A stretch of DNA of 64,000 bases from Amoebidium appalachense (lineage: Eukaryota; Ichthyosporea). This document shows positions 34,503 to 46,927 of the stretch, piece after piece. Where the stretch lies: assembly GCA_963693365.1 (NCBI GenBank), contig CAVNZM010000014.1, forward strand, positions 3,906,001 through 3,970,000. The letters run 5' to 3'. The notes beneath the pieces were generated by a model. The model did not search any database, had not been told where the DNA came from, and was given only the letters and a program-made list of their open reading frames with translations. Both the position numbers and the translations under genes were made by a program. Position 1 is the first letter of the stretch; each line of letters opens with the position of its first letter.

Positions 34503-34816
34503 ACGTGTCTGTCGTGCATGGGCACCAGTATGTGTGTACGTGTACCTGTCCGTGTCCGTGTGCGTGTATGTGGTCGCGTGCATCCATGTTTGTGCCTTTG
34601 CACCTATGTGTGTATGGGAATAGTCCCCGTGTGTTCAGTGCGTGTGCGCGCATCACGTGTATGCGCCCGTGTGGGAGTACCCGTGCGTGTGTGTGTTGCT
34701 GGAATCAGGGTGCATGTGACACAGTGGCGTATTGGGAAAGAAGGCAAAATGGAGTCAGTAGTATGGGACAAAAAAGAAATCGCTGCCCTACCTTGACAAA
34801 GACAAAAACATTGCCG

Positions 34817-34853
<37 letters not shown>

Positions 34854-35383
34854 TATCTCTCCCCCCATCCCCTCCCCCCCTCTCCATCTCTCTAACCCCC
34901 CCCCTTACCCCCCCCCCCCTACCCCCCGGCTCTCCCCCTGTCCCTCCCCCTCTCCCTCTCTCCTTCCCCCCCTCCGTCCCCTCCCTTTACCCCTCCGCAC
35001 GCCCACACAGCCACACCACCCAGCCCCAAATACACACACACACACACACACAGTGACGCAATATTCGTGAAGGCTACAAATGGTGTGTCAGTCTAGCAAA
35101 GGACCCCGCAATCCAATGAGCAAGCTAAGCCTGAACACTCCCACAATCCAACCCATAACCCTAATTCTTTACCTTATGCAGTCCATAAAAACACCGTAAC
35201 GTATTTAACGACAGCCCCCCCCCCCCCCCCCCCCCCCCCAATGAAAATAAATAAATAAAAATAAGAAAAAAAAAGATTAGTTATTTTTCTAAGTTATGCA
35301 ACAAAACCCACCACTGTGACTGGAGGCTTGGCAGCCGTCGCCTCTGGCTGTGAAGGTGCTGCCCCTTCAGGCTGGTCGGCAGG
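32918..35383 (-). CDS. Exons 17-19: C-terminus of the PH-domain gene
   Basis: Exon 35383-35312 ([20 protein letters not shown], then PVTV) has a GTGGGT donor. Reading through the donor gives a stop after VVGFVA, an alternative end. Exon 34349-34280 ([17 protein letters not shown]) follows in phase 0. Exon 33105-32918, entered in phase 1 after a pyrimidine-rich acceptor, encodes [20 protein letters not shown], then [20 protein letters not shown], then CPPWDYDRG, and stops with TGA at 32918-32920. The last segment is not low-complexity and may be a conserved tail. I do not recognise it. Confidence 0.55.
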
Positions 35384-35438
<55 letters not shown>

Positions 35439-35701
35439 TGCGCGCGAGCATGCGCATGTACAATTGTGTATGTGTGTGTGTGTGCGGGTGCGTGCATAGG
35501 TGGATGTGTGCAAAAAGATTGATAAGAAAGGGGAAGACCTTTCACAATGAATAGCAAGAAAGAAAAGTGGCTTTGATTGATTTTTCAGTACATGCCCTTG
35601 GTCATGGTGGTCATGATATGTGCGTGTGTGTCTACTTGCGTGTGTATGCATGTGTGTGTATGCTGCTGCGGCCGCGGGGGGGGGGGGGGGGGGGGGGGGG
35701 G

Positions 35702-35776
<75 letters not shown>

Positions 35777-37846
35777 CAGAGAGAGAGAGAGAGGAGAGAG
35801 AAAGGTGGGGAGGGGGGTGGGGGGGGAGGAAGGGAGAAAGGCAAACCTTTGCAGGAGCCACATCATCAGGCTTCTTATCTCCAACACTCTGTGCCTCCTC
35901 ACTCACAGCCGCAGGAGTAGAGACAGGGACAGGGACAGACACAGGTACAGGGATAGGGGTAGGTGTAACCTCCGCTTGCGAAGGAGCAGGGGGTGTGGGC
36001 TCTGAGGGGATTGGGGCGGGTGTAGAATTCTGCTGCTTGCCAGGGGGTTTTGGTGGGGGCTTGCGCCTCCCTGGAACAAACTGACGTTGAACCTGAGTGG
36101 CTTCCAAAGGAGCAGATACTTTCTCTTCCGTGGGGGCAGGGGTGGGGGTGTTCGTCTCGTTTGTGGTGGTGGCGGTGGGTGGAGGGGGTGGAAACAGGGA
36201 GAGAGGAGGGGGCAGGGGTGGGCTCGGGTTCGGAGACAGCGGGTGCGGGTGCGGGCGTGGGTGCGGGTGTCGGTTCGGGGGAAGAGGGCTCCGGGGTCTT
36301 TTCGTTGGGTTCCGCAGCCGCGGGAATAGACGTAGGTGTTGGTGTTGGTGTGGGCGTGGGTGTTGGTGTGGGTGTGGGTGCTTCTTCCTCCGCCTTGGGT
36401 GGGAGCGCCTGCTCGGGTGTGTTTTCTTCCTCCTGATTTTTCGGTTCTGTTTCTTCCTCCGATGTAGAAACGACGGGCGCGGGGGCCGGGGCGGGGGCGG
36501 GGGGCGAGGGCGGGGGCGGCGGCGGAAAGAGGGGGGTGAAGGAGGAGGGGGGCGGTGTGGGGGGCAGCCTCGGCGTGTTCGGAGGAGGAGGGGATAGTTG
36601 TGGGTTCCGAAGGTGAGGGGGTTGGAGCGGTTGGGGGGGTTGAGGGGGTAGGGGCCGGTGTGGGTTCCTCTAGAGGGGAAGACTCGGCAGGGGGAGGTGG
36701 GGAAGGTGTGGAGGGAGGGGGGGGGGGTGGGTGGGGAGGCGGGTGTGAGGGTGGGTTCAACGGTTGGTGTGGGTGCGGGTGTGAGGGTGGGTTCAACAGT
36801 TGGTGTGGGTGCGGGTGTGAGGGTGGGTTCAACGGGAGCGGGGGTGGGTGTAGGGGTGGGAGTTTCGGTTTGTGTGGGTGGGGATGGCTTGGTGGGTTCG
36901 GGTTGTTGCGGTGGGGGGGTGGGGATAGCCTCCGGGGCAGGAGCGGGCGTAGGTGTGGTGGTGGTGGTGGTGGCGGCGGGAGCGGGGGTGGATGTGAGGT
37001 TGAGGGAGGAGGAGGGAGCCACCGTAGGGGGGGGGTGGGGACGGGGTGGGGGGACGGAGGTGGTGGTGGTGGCGGGGATGGGGGGGAGTTTTTCTGTGCT
37101 GGAGGTGGGAAGGCGGTCGGCACTGCCCTTGGGAGTGTCACCACTGCTCATGCTCTTGGGCCTGATTGGTGAATGGCGGTGTTAAACTTTGTTAAAATAT
37201 TAAAGGGATGGTTGGATTGGTGGGATGGGTTGGTGTATTGCCGTGGTAAAATCTTTTAACATGTTCTCTTCAAGAACGTTAAATGGTGAGATTAGTGGTG
37301 CGTGTCAACACATGAAGTGTACGGAACAATCAGAAGAGCCCACTCTCCACCAACCAACCCCCCCCCCCCCCCCCCCCACACACACACACAAAAAAAATAT
37401 ATGACCGTTTGGAGAAGGGAGAGGGGGGGGAAGGGGGGGGGGGGAGAGGGGGGGGGGGGGGTATATCAACCTGAAAGGTGGGGGGCGAATGGGCCCGGAA
37501 TTGTTGCGGACGGATGGGGCCGAGATTGGGCGAGGAGGAGGAACGTCCCTATTGGTTGGGGCTGGCTGGTCACCTGACTTGCCGCCAATCACTGCGCCCG
37601 ATGTGGTTTCCGTGAGAGCGGGGGCAGAAACGGCTGCTGTGGGGGCGGGGGCGGGGGCCGGGGCGGCGGATTCTTCTTTCTTTTCTTCCTGCTCTTCCTC
37701 TTTGTCTGAAAAAAATAATATTTTTAATAAGAATTTTTAACTAAAGGAATAGGTTTGGGGCTGTAGTGTGTTAGGTGTAGGAAAGGCTCACGTTTTGCAC
37801 CACCCTCTTCTTTTTCCCGTGCGTGTGTGTTGTGTGTGTGTGTGTG

Positions 37847-37903
<57 letters not shown>

Positions 37904-38454
37904 GTGTTGTCGCACCTCCTCTCTTGTGTGTGTGTGTGTGGTGTGTGTGTGTGTGTGTGTGTGATAGGGAGGGAGAAAGAGGCGGGGGGGGGGGGGGGGG
38001 GGAGGGGGGGGGGGGATGTGCAAGCGGGGACTATGCTATTGCTCATAACGTCCTGTTTGCTGTTACTTCCCCTTCTGTCGTGCGCCCCCCTCCCCCTCCC
38101 CCCTCCTCCCCCCCTTCCCCCCTCCCCCCCCCCACCGCCGAAAAAAAAACTCCCCACTCCCTGCTTCCCAGCCTTTCCAGCCACCTTTGCCCCCCTCCCC
38201 ACCCCCAAATCCCACATCTTCTCGTTAGACATAACCCATTCTCTTTGTACTCTCCTTTTCTCTGTCCACAATTATGCTTTTCTTCCCAGTTTATCCCTTC
38301 CCCCCTCCCCCCTCTCCCCCGCCCTCCCCCCCCCTCCTTTCCCCCCCCCCCCCCCCTCCCCCCCAACACTCACCCCCTATCATCCCAGGTGTGTTCTAAA
38401 TTCTCATCATTCCAGTCTAGATCCAAAGCTCGCTTAAACCACCCTTGCTCCTTG

Positions 38455-38485
<31 letters not shown>

Positions 38486-38800
38486 TTCCCTCCCCCTTCT
38501 CCCCTCCCCCAGAACGAAACAAACACACAGAAATACCCCTTGACGAGAGAAACCACAGAGAAACAACCAACCATCCAACCCCCCCCCCCCCCCCCCTCTT
38601 CGCCCCCAAAGGAAGAAAACACACAGAAAAGCACCCCCAAAAAGAATAAAAACACACAAAACGAAAAATTATCTACCATAGTCATCCTCGAAAGTTGGCT
38701 CAGCCTTCACTCCCTCAGCCGACGACGGAACCTTGGGGACAGTGGGAAGCACTGTGTGTGTGTGTGCATGCGTGTGTGTGTGTGTGTGTGTGTGTGTGCA

Positions 38801-38893
<93 letters not shown>

Positions 38894-38926
38894 ATGCGTG
38901 TGTGTGTGTGTGTGTGTGCGTGTGTG

Positions 38927-39000
<74 letters not shown>

Positions 39001-39080
39001 CCCGTGCACGTGTGCATTTGTGTGCAAGTGTGTAGATGTGTGCGCACACGCATGCGTCAAGGGGACGGGACAGGGCGGGG

Positions 39081-39114
<34 letters not shown>

Positions 39115-39248
39115 GGGGGGAGGGGTGGTAATATATGGCAGTTGTTAGTTCAGACACAACCACCATAACACATACCAACGCGCAAGTCAATACCTTTCGC
39201 CTCCTCATCCCCCATCCCCCCAGCCCTCCCCCCCCTCCCCCTCCCCCC

Positions 39249-39330
<82 letters not shown>

Positions 39331-39896
39331 TTTTGTGGTCAGACAAAAGCAATCCTATTACCTACACCAATACGGACCATTCATCCCTGTGCTGCCTTCA
39401 AATCTTGAAACCCAACAAACACAGCATACACCCCGGCGCCCTGTGTGTGTGTGTGTGGACCCACACATGCCCGGCCTGTCCACCCCCCTTCCCCCCCCCC
39501 CCCCCCTCCCCCCCCCAAAAACACACACACACACACACACATGCACAGCCATTGCGCACGCATGAACAAATATTTACGATTGCAGGCACGTGCACGTATG
39601 TTAAGGGTACATGCCTCCATGCTCATCTTCCTGTCTGCCCTATTGCTTCCCCCCCCCCCCCCCCCCCCCCAAATCCCCCCCAAACACACATGCAGACACA
39701 CACACAAAAACCCACCCTGCACTCCCCTTTCTTCCACCCACCCGCCCACCCACCCATGCACGCACACACGGCAGCAGCCTCTCAAAATCACATGGGCAAA
39801 ACCATATCCTCCCCCCCCCCCCACCCCCCCCCCACCCCCCCCCCCCACCCACCCACCCCCTCCTTCCTCCAACAGAAATCTCCTTCCCCTCCCTCC

Positions 39897-39930
<34 letters not shown>

Positions 39931-40127
39931 CCCCCCAAAAAAAAAACCCGGCCCCCACCCTCCCCTCCCCTTTCCCCAACCCACCCACAAAAAAAAAAAA
40001 GAAAGAAAGAGAAAAAAAAGAACCCACATTCACACACCCTCACACACCCCACACACATACACACACCTTCCTTCCCCCCCCCACACACACACCTACCCCC
40101 CTCTCCCCCCTCCCCTCCTTCCTCCCC

Positions 40128-40158
<31 letters not shown>

Positions 40159-40413
40159 ACACACCCACCCTTTATGCCGCCAATAATACTATTTGGTCTG
40201 CTCTTGGGCTTGCCTGGGCCCACAACTTCAGCCTCCGTTTTGACCGGCTCGGCAGGGGGAACCTCCGGGGCAGGGGTAGGGGGCTCTTCGGTCTTGGGGG
40301 GGGTGGTGGGGCGGGGGGAGGGGGTACTTCCTTCTCCTCTGTAATGGGAGGCGGGTGGGATTCTGTGTGTGTGTAGGGGTGGGTGGGCGGGGGGTGGGTG
40401 GGTGGGTGGAGGG

Positions 40414-40471
<58 letters not shown>

Positions 40472-40888
40472 ACGTGTAATTGTGTTTGTGTGTGCCGTAG
40501 GGTTGGTTGTGGGGAGAAGGGAGAGAGGGGGATATGTGCGGGGGTGTAGGTGGGTTGGAAAAAAGGGTGGGAAGGGAGGGGTGAGAATCCTGAACACGAT
40601 ACGATGTACAACAGGACACAGTCAAGCATTCAACCATGCAAACAGCTGCAACCCGGGGGGAGAGGGGGGGGGGGAGGAGGAGGGGGGATGTATGCCCCTG
40701 CGTGCGTAAAAGAACTGCAATCCAAAGGGCATGTGGGCACAGAGGGAGGGGGTGGGGGGGAGGGCGGAGGCGGGGGGGGGGGGGGGGGGGGGAGGGGAGG
40801 GGGGGTTGTCTTACCGGCAACAGCAGCAGGGGCTGAAATATGAAGTGCCTCGGAGGAGCCAGTCCTGGGTGGGTGGGTGGGTGGGTTT

Positions 40889-40980
<92 letters not shown>

Positions 40981-41132
40981 TGTGTGTGTGTGTGCATGTG
41001 TAGGTGTCCGTGCAGGCAAGAGTGTACTAATGTGGGTGTGTATGTGTGGTGCAGGTGTGTGTGCTGTGTGGGCTGTGTGCCCGTGTGTACGTGCACATGT
41101 GTGCGTGTGGGTGTGCGAGTGGCAGGCTTGCC

Positions 41133-41214
<82 letters not shown>

Positions 41215-41466
41215 CCGTGCGCGCACACGCATGTGCATAGTGTGTGCTTGCATGCATGCTTTGTGTGTTATAAACACACACACATGCATTCCCAGTACAC
41301 CATGATAGGCGAGCCAGCACATATTGCATGTTGATGTTGTTAGGTGGATGAGTCAGACATAGCATATCCCAAGGTTAGACGTGTAATAATCTGCCGTATC
41401 CTAGTGGGCATTGTGCCCTTTATTCTTTTCTTTCTTTTCTTTTCTTTCTTTCTTTCTTTTTTTTTT

Positions 41467-41518
<52 letters not shown>

Positions 41519-41594
41519 GAGAGAGAGAGAGAGAGAGGGGCAGGGGTTGGGGGGGTTCTTTCTTCTCTTTTCTTTTCTTTTCGTTTTCTTTTTT

Positions 41595-41653
<59 letters not shown>

Positions 41654-42089
41654 TGTGCAAAAAACGAGCCAAAGATACAACAATCATAAAATGAGAGAAA
41701 GGCAACCCGCGAAGGGCGAAGGACGAGAGGGGGGGGGGGGGGGGGGGGGGGGGGGGCTCAATACTTCTTCTTGTGCCTCATGCTGGCGCCGATACGAGCC
41801 AAAAACCCACCCCTGCAAGAAAATCTGTCAGAAAAATCGTATGGGAAGTGGTTACAGGGTGTGTCTGGCACCATGCAAAAATCTTGCAATTTGTTAGAGA
41901 AACCAAATGCGAACCCCCCCCCCCCCCCCCCCCCCCCCCCCACACACACCCACACACACACTAACTCACCACACTAACTCACACACCTTCACTGTCCAGA
42001 GGTCAACTTTTGAACAGACCAAATCATTTGGAAAGCATCACTATTATGTATAAAAGGGGAATTTATTTCATTTTTTTTTTTGTTGTGGG

Positions 42090-42158
<69 letters not shown>

Positions 42159-43315
42159 TCATACTTGTGCATTTTGATGTCGTCAGGAACACCAGAGATT
42201 GATGGGCCAGCAGCCTGAGTTGATTTTTCGTGTTAATTAATTGTTTCGTTGTTGATTCTTGGGGTCTAACATTCTAATTTATATGAAGAGTTTGGGCCCA
42301 TTACTATCACATTTCAACGTTAATTCTTGGTGCCAACCATCCTTAGCGGTAAGTCATTGGGTCTACTATTAATCCAGAGTTAATCTGGGGGTTCACTGTT
42401 ATGTGAACGGTTTGCCTTGGGTTTACTCCATGTTGAACATGTCCTTTTTTTTTGGGGGGGGGGGAGAGGGGGGGGGGGGGGGGGGGGGGGGAGGGGGGGG
42501 GGGCACTGGGAAGGAACTTGGGGAGGAGGTGAAAGAAGCTTAGGAGGAGCCAGAAGGCCGCGGATGGGGGGGGGGGGGGGGAGGGGGGAGGGGAGAGGGG
42601 GGGGGGGGGGGGGGGTAGAATGCATTAATAACCGAATACACATTCACGACGGACAACACTATGAAGGAAGTTGCCAAGCACACACAAAGTGCATGCATCA
42701 TAAGCAGGCGGTTCATAATGCGCCATGAGTTACCTAAAGTACACATGCACAACGGACAACACAATACAAGGTGCAATAAACGGGGATGAGAAAGGGGGGG
42801 GAGGGGGGGGGGGGGGGGGGGGATGAGCTGCATTTGAGGGTGGCAACCAGAGGCAAAACCCCCAAAAAGAAGAGAAAGGAAAAAGGGGAAGGGCAGCAGG
42901 GGGAGGGGGGGGGGGGGGGGGGGGGCAAAAGAAACAAAACATACTGTGGATAGGTTGCGTGTAGGGGGCAGCATCTCCCTGTCAGCGTCGCTGTTTGTTG
43001 CTATGCACACAGTCCACAGGGCCTCCACCCACACAACCATGCTGGTGCGGTCTGGGCCAATCAGATCGAGCGTCTGAGTCACCTGGAAGTCCGTTTTGCT
43101 CATCTTCTCAACCTGAAAAATTGAAGGGTTGTTGGGGATTGTTGAAGGGGGGGGGGGGGAGAAGGGGGGGGGGGGGGGAGAAGGGGGGGGGGGGGGAGAA
43201 GGGGGGGGGGGGGGAGAAGGGGGGGGGGGGGGGGGGGGAGAAGGGGGGAGGGGGTTGGGGCAGGGGGAGGGGGAGGTGGGGGGGGGGGGGAGGGGGGAGA
43301 GGGGGAGGGAGAGCG

Positions 43316-43395
<80 letters not shown>

Positions 43396-43525
43396 CAGGG
43401 GGGGGGGGGGTGGGAGAGAGTAGACAGAGAAGGGGGGGGGGGGGGGGGGGAGGAAGGGGGGGGAGAGAGAGAGAGAGAGAGGGAGGGAGGGAGAGAGGGT
43501 GGGAGGGAGGGAGAGGGGGGGGGGG

Positions 43526-43613
<88 letters not shown>

Positions 43614-43667
43614 AGAGAGGGAGGGAGATGGGGAGGGAGGGAGAGAGGGAGAGGGGGGGGGGGGGGG

Positions 43668-43711
<44 letters not shown>

Positions 43712-44633
43712 GGGGGGGTGGGGGGGACAGAGAGAGAGAGAGAGAGGAGACAGAGAGCGAGAGAGAGCGAAAGAGAGAGAGAGATAGAGAGAGAGAGAGA
43801 ACGGGAGGAAGGGGGGCTGGGTAGGAGGGCGGAATAGAGTGTGAGAAAAGACTTTGTATGTCTGCAAAGCCGGTTTACAAAGATCATTTTCTAACACAGC
43901 CTCTACCACACCCATCTTTCCACAACTCCCCCCCTTGCCCCCCCCCCCCCCCCCCCCCAACCCCACCCACCTCTCCTCCTCCCTTCCCCCCACCCCCTTT
44001 AAACCCATCTTCTCATCTTCCCTTCTCCCTGAACCCTTTCCTCGTTTCCTCCGCGCCCCCTCCCTCCCCTCCCCCCCCCCCCCCCAAAAAAACCCACCTC
44101 CCCTTCTCCCTGCCCCCTTTCCTCCTCCCCTCCCCCCCCCCCCCCCTCCCCCCGCCGCCGCCCCAGCCCAGCCTGCTAATCTATTATCCACACTAAAACA
44201 CCCATACCCACACAATCACCAAGTCAACAGAATGTTCCCAGACACATACTCCTCGACTCTCCATCTCCCCCCCCCCCCCCCCCAAATCTCTTCATTATTA
44301 TGCCCTCCCTCACCCCCATCCCTCTCTCTCTGCCTCTGCCCCCCTTCCTTCCCTCCCCCCTGCTATTCTCGGCCCCAGCCCCTTCCCCCTTCCCCCCCCC
44401 CCCCCCGGCTCCAACCTCCTTCCCCCCCCCCCCTCCCCCCCCCCCCCCCACCCACCCACCGTCTGTATCAAGACCACACTCAATGCACACCAATATACCC
44501 ACGAACTCCCCGCCTCCCCCCCCCCTCCCCCCCCCCCCCCCCCCCACCCTTCCCTTTGCACACACACAAGAGGGGGAAAAAAGTCTTCACTGGCCCCTTC
44601 TCTCTCCCCCCCACCCCTCCCCCTCCCAAAAAT

Positions 44634-44687
<54 letters not shown>

Positions 44688-44943
44688 ACACACACAACAT
44701 ACAACCCCGCCATCCCCCACACATACACAAACCGACCACCCCCCCCCCCCTCCCCCTCCCCCCCCCTTTCCCCCCTCCCCCCCGCGCCCCGCCCCCCCCC
44801 TCCACACACACGCACACACACACAATACCAACCGTGCCACCCCACATACATACACACACACACATCACCCTATCACCTTACTCATCCACCACCCACCAAC
44901 CCATCTCCACTACCCCCTCCCCCCTCCCCATCAAACTCACCCA

Positions 44944-44978
<35 letters not shown>

Positions 44979-46884
44979 CCCACACACACACATACATACA
45001 CCCACCCACCCACCCGCCCACCCACATACCCACCCACCAACACACACACACACACACACACCTTGTGCCCAGGCACCAACAGACGGAAATGGTTCTTTGC
45101 CTCATCCACCACCGTCAGATGCTCCGGCAGACACTGCAGCCAATCAAAATTAACCATAGCCCCCTCCCCCCCCCCCCCCCCTCCCCCCCCCCCCCCCGTT
45201 CTCCCCTCTCTCTCTCTCCCACCCCCCCGTTCCTCCCCTCCCCAACTCCCCTCCCCTTCCCCACCCCCTTTCCCTTTATCCCCCATTCTCCCACCCTCCC
45301 CCTTCCCCCTTCTCCTCTTTTTGCATTTCACATCTCTCCCTGCTTCCTGCTTCCTCGTCCCTTTTACCGTTTCTCTTTCCAACGAGAATTGATGTGGGTA
45401 TGGGATTTGGGAGGGAGAGAGATAAACCAGCTTGCAAACAGATCTGCATTTCGGCACTCAGCCATACAGCTTTTTACCTCTCCTCCCCTTGCTCTCTGTT
45501 TCTCTCACATCCCCCTTTTCTTTCCCTGCCACTCCTTTCTCCCCTCCCCCCCCCCCCCCCCCCCCCCCCCCCACACACACACCAACAGGAAACCATACAC
45601 ACAACCACCACCGTGCTTCCTGTTTCTTCTCTCCCTCCCCCCTCCCCCCCCTTCTTCCTCCCCCCCCCCCCCCCCCACCCCACCCCCTGCCCTATCCACA
45701 AACCGACCACATCCAGAAGCCACGGCTGCAACACCCAGCCCCCCTCGGTAGCAATATCCCACATCTTCTTATCCCCCCCTCCCCCTTCCCCCTCTCCCTC
45801 CCCTCCCGCCCGGCCTCCTTCCACTCGTTCACCCATGAAAAAAAAAAGTAATCTCCCAGCCACATCAAACCCCCCCCCCCCCCCCCAAAAAAAAAAAAAA
45901 AACCCCCTTTCCCATCCATTCTTCCTGCCTGCCCCCCTCACCCCTCCCCCTTAATCTCTCTCTCTCTCTCTCTCTTTCCCTCCCCCTCCCCCTCCCCCCC
46001 CCTCCCCCCATCCCCCCCCCCACCCCCACACACACCTCCCTCTTGACTCCAGTCAATCCCCCCCTGCCCTTTCCCCCTGCCCCTCCCCCCCCCCCCCCCC
46101 CCCCCCCCGGGGGGGCCTTCTACCGGGAATAAAGGCCAACCCCACCCTACCCCTTCCCCCACCACGAGGCAAACCCTCTTCCCACGTTACGACCACCATC
46201 AGGATAAATGGAGCACGGGGGGCCGGCGGGAAGGGGGGGGGGGGGGGGGTGGGTGAAGAAGTCAAAATGGACCAAAAGAGGTGGGAGGAGGAGAGGTGGA
46301 GGGAGGGGAAGGGGGGCGGCCCAGGTGGGGGGAGGGAGTTGGGAGGAGGAGGGAGGTGGGGGGGGGGAGGGGGAGGGGGGGGGGGGGGGGAGGATATGGG
46401 CACGTACGTGGGAGATGTCGTGGGTGGTGACCAGCTCCTTTTCCTTTTCGTCCTTAAACACGTGCAGCTTGCCAAACCCCATCTGCCCGGCCTGCGCCGG
46501 CAGCCTGAACCACCTCTTTCTCCATTCCTGAATAGACATAGGGGGGGGGGGGGGGATTGGGGTTGTGTATCGATGGTAGCTAGAGGGAGAAGAGAAGAGG
46601 GGTGGGGGGGTGGGGGGAAGACTGGGAGGGGTGGTGTGTGGGAATGAAAAGTGGGGAAGGGGTTGGAGAGGGGGGAGGGGCGGGGCGAGGAGGGGGGGGG
46701 GGGAGGGAGGGAGAGGGAGAAGGGGGGGGGGGGGGGGGGGGGGGGGGGAGGAAACTGGGGAGGGGGTAGTGGTTAATGGAGGGGACTTTAAAGAATGGGT
46801 CGTGTGGTTGGAAGGGTCTGGCAAATGTCAAAGCCGGGTGCACGACGTCATCCTGCTCTGTGCCAGTGCAAGTGTGCATGTGTG

Positions 46885-46927
<43 letters not shown>

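Noticed and set aside
35367-37151. A single 594-residue protein read straight through from the ATG at 37151
   Set aside because: Exon 37161-35847 continues upstream through a phase-2 acceptor to 37705. The middle of that frame is an out-of-frame reading of the Pro/Thr region, and the 3' part is (CT)n and (CA)n intron.
41758-41812. Gene end at the TGA after [15 protein letters not shown]
   Set aside because: A GTATTG donor just before the stop leaves phase 2, exactly what the next exon at 40864 needs, so continuation is favoured, though a short isoform remains possible.
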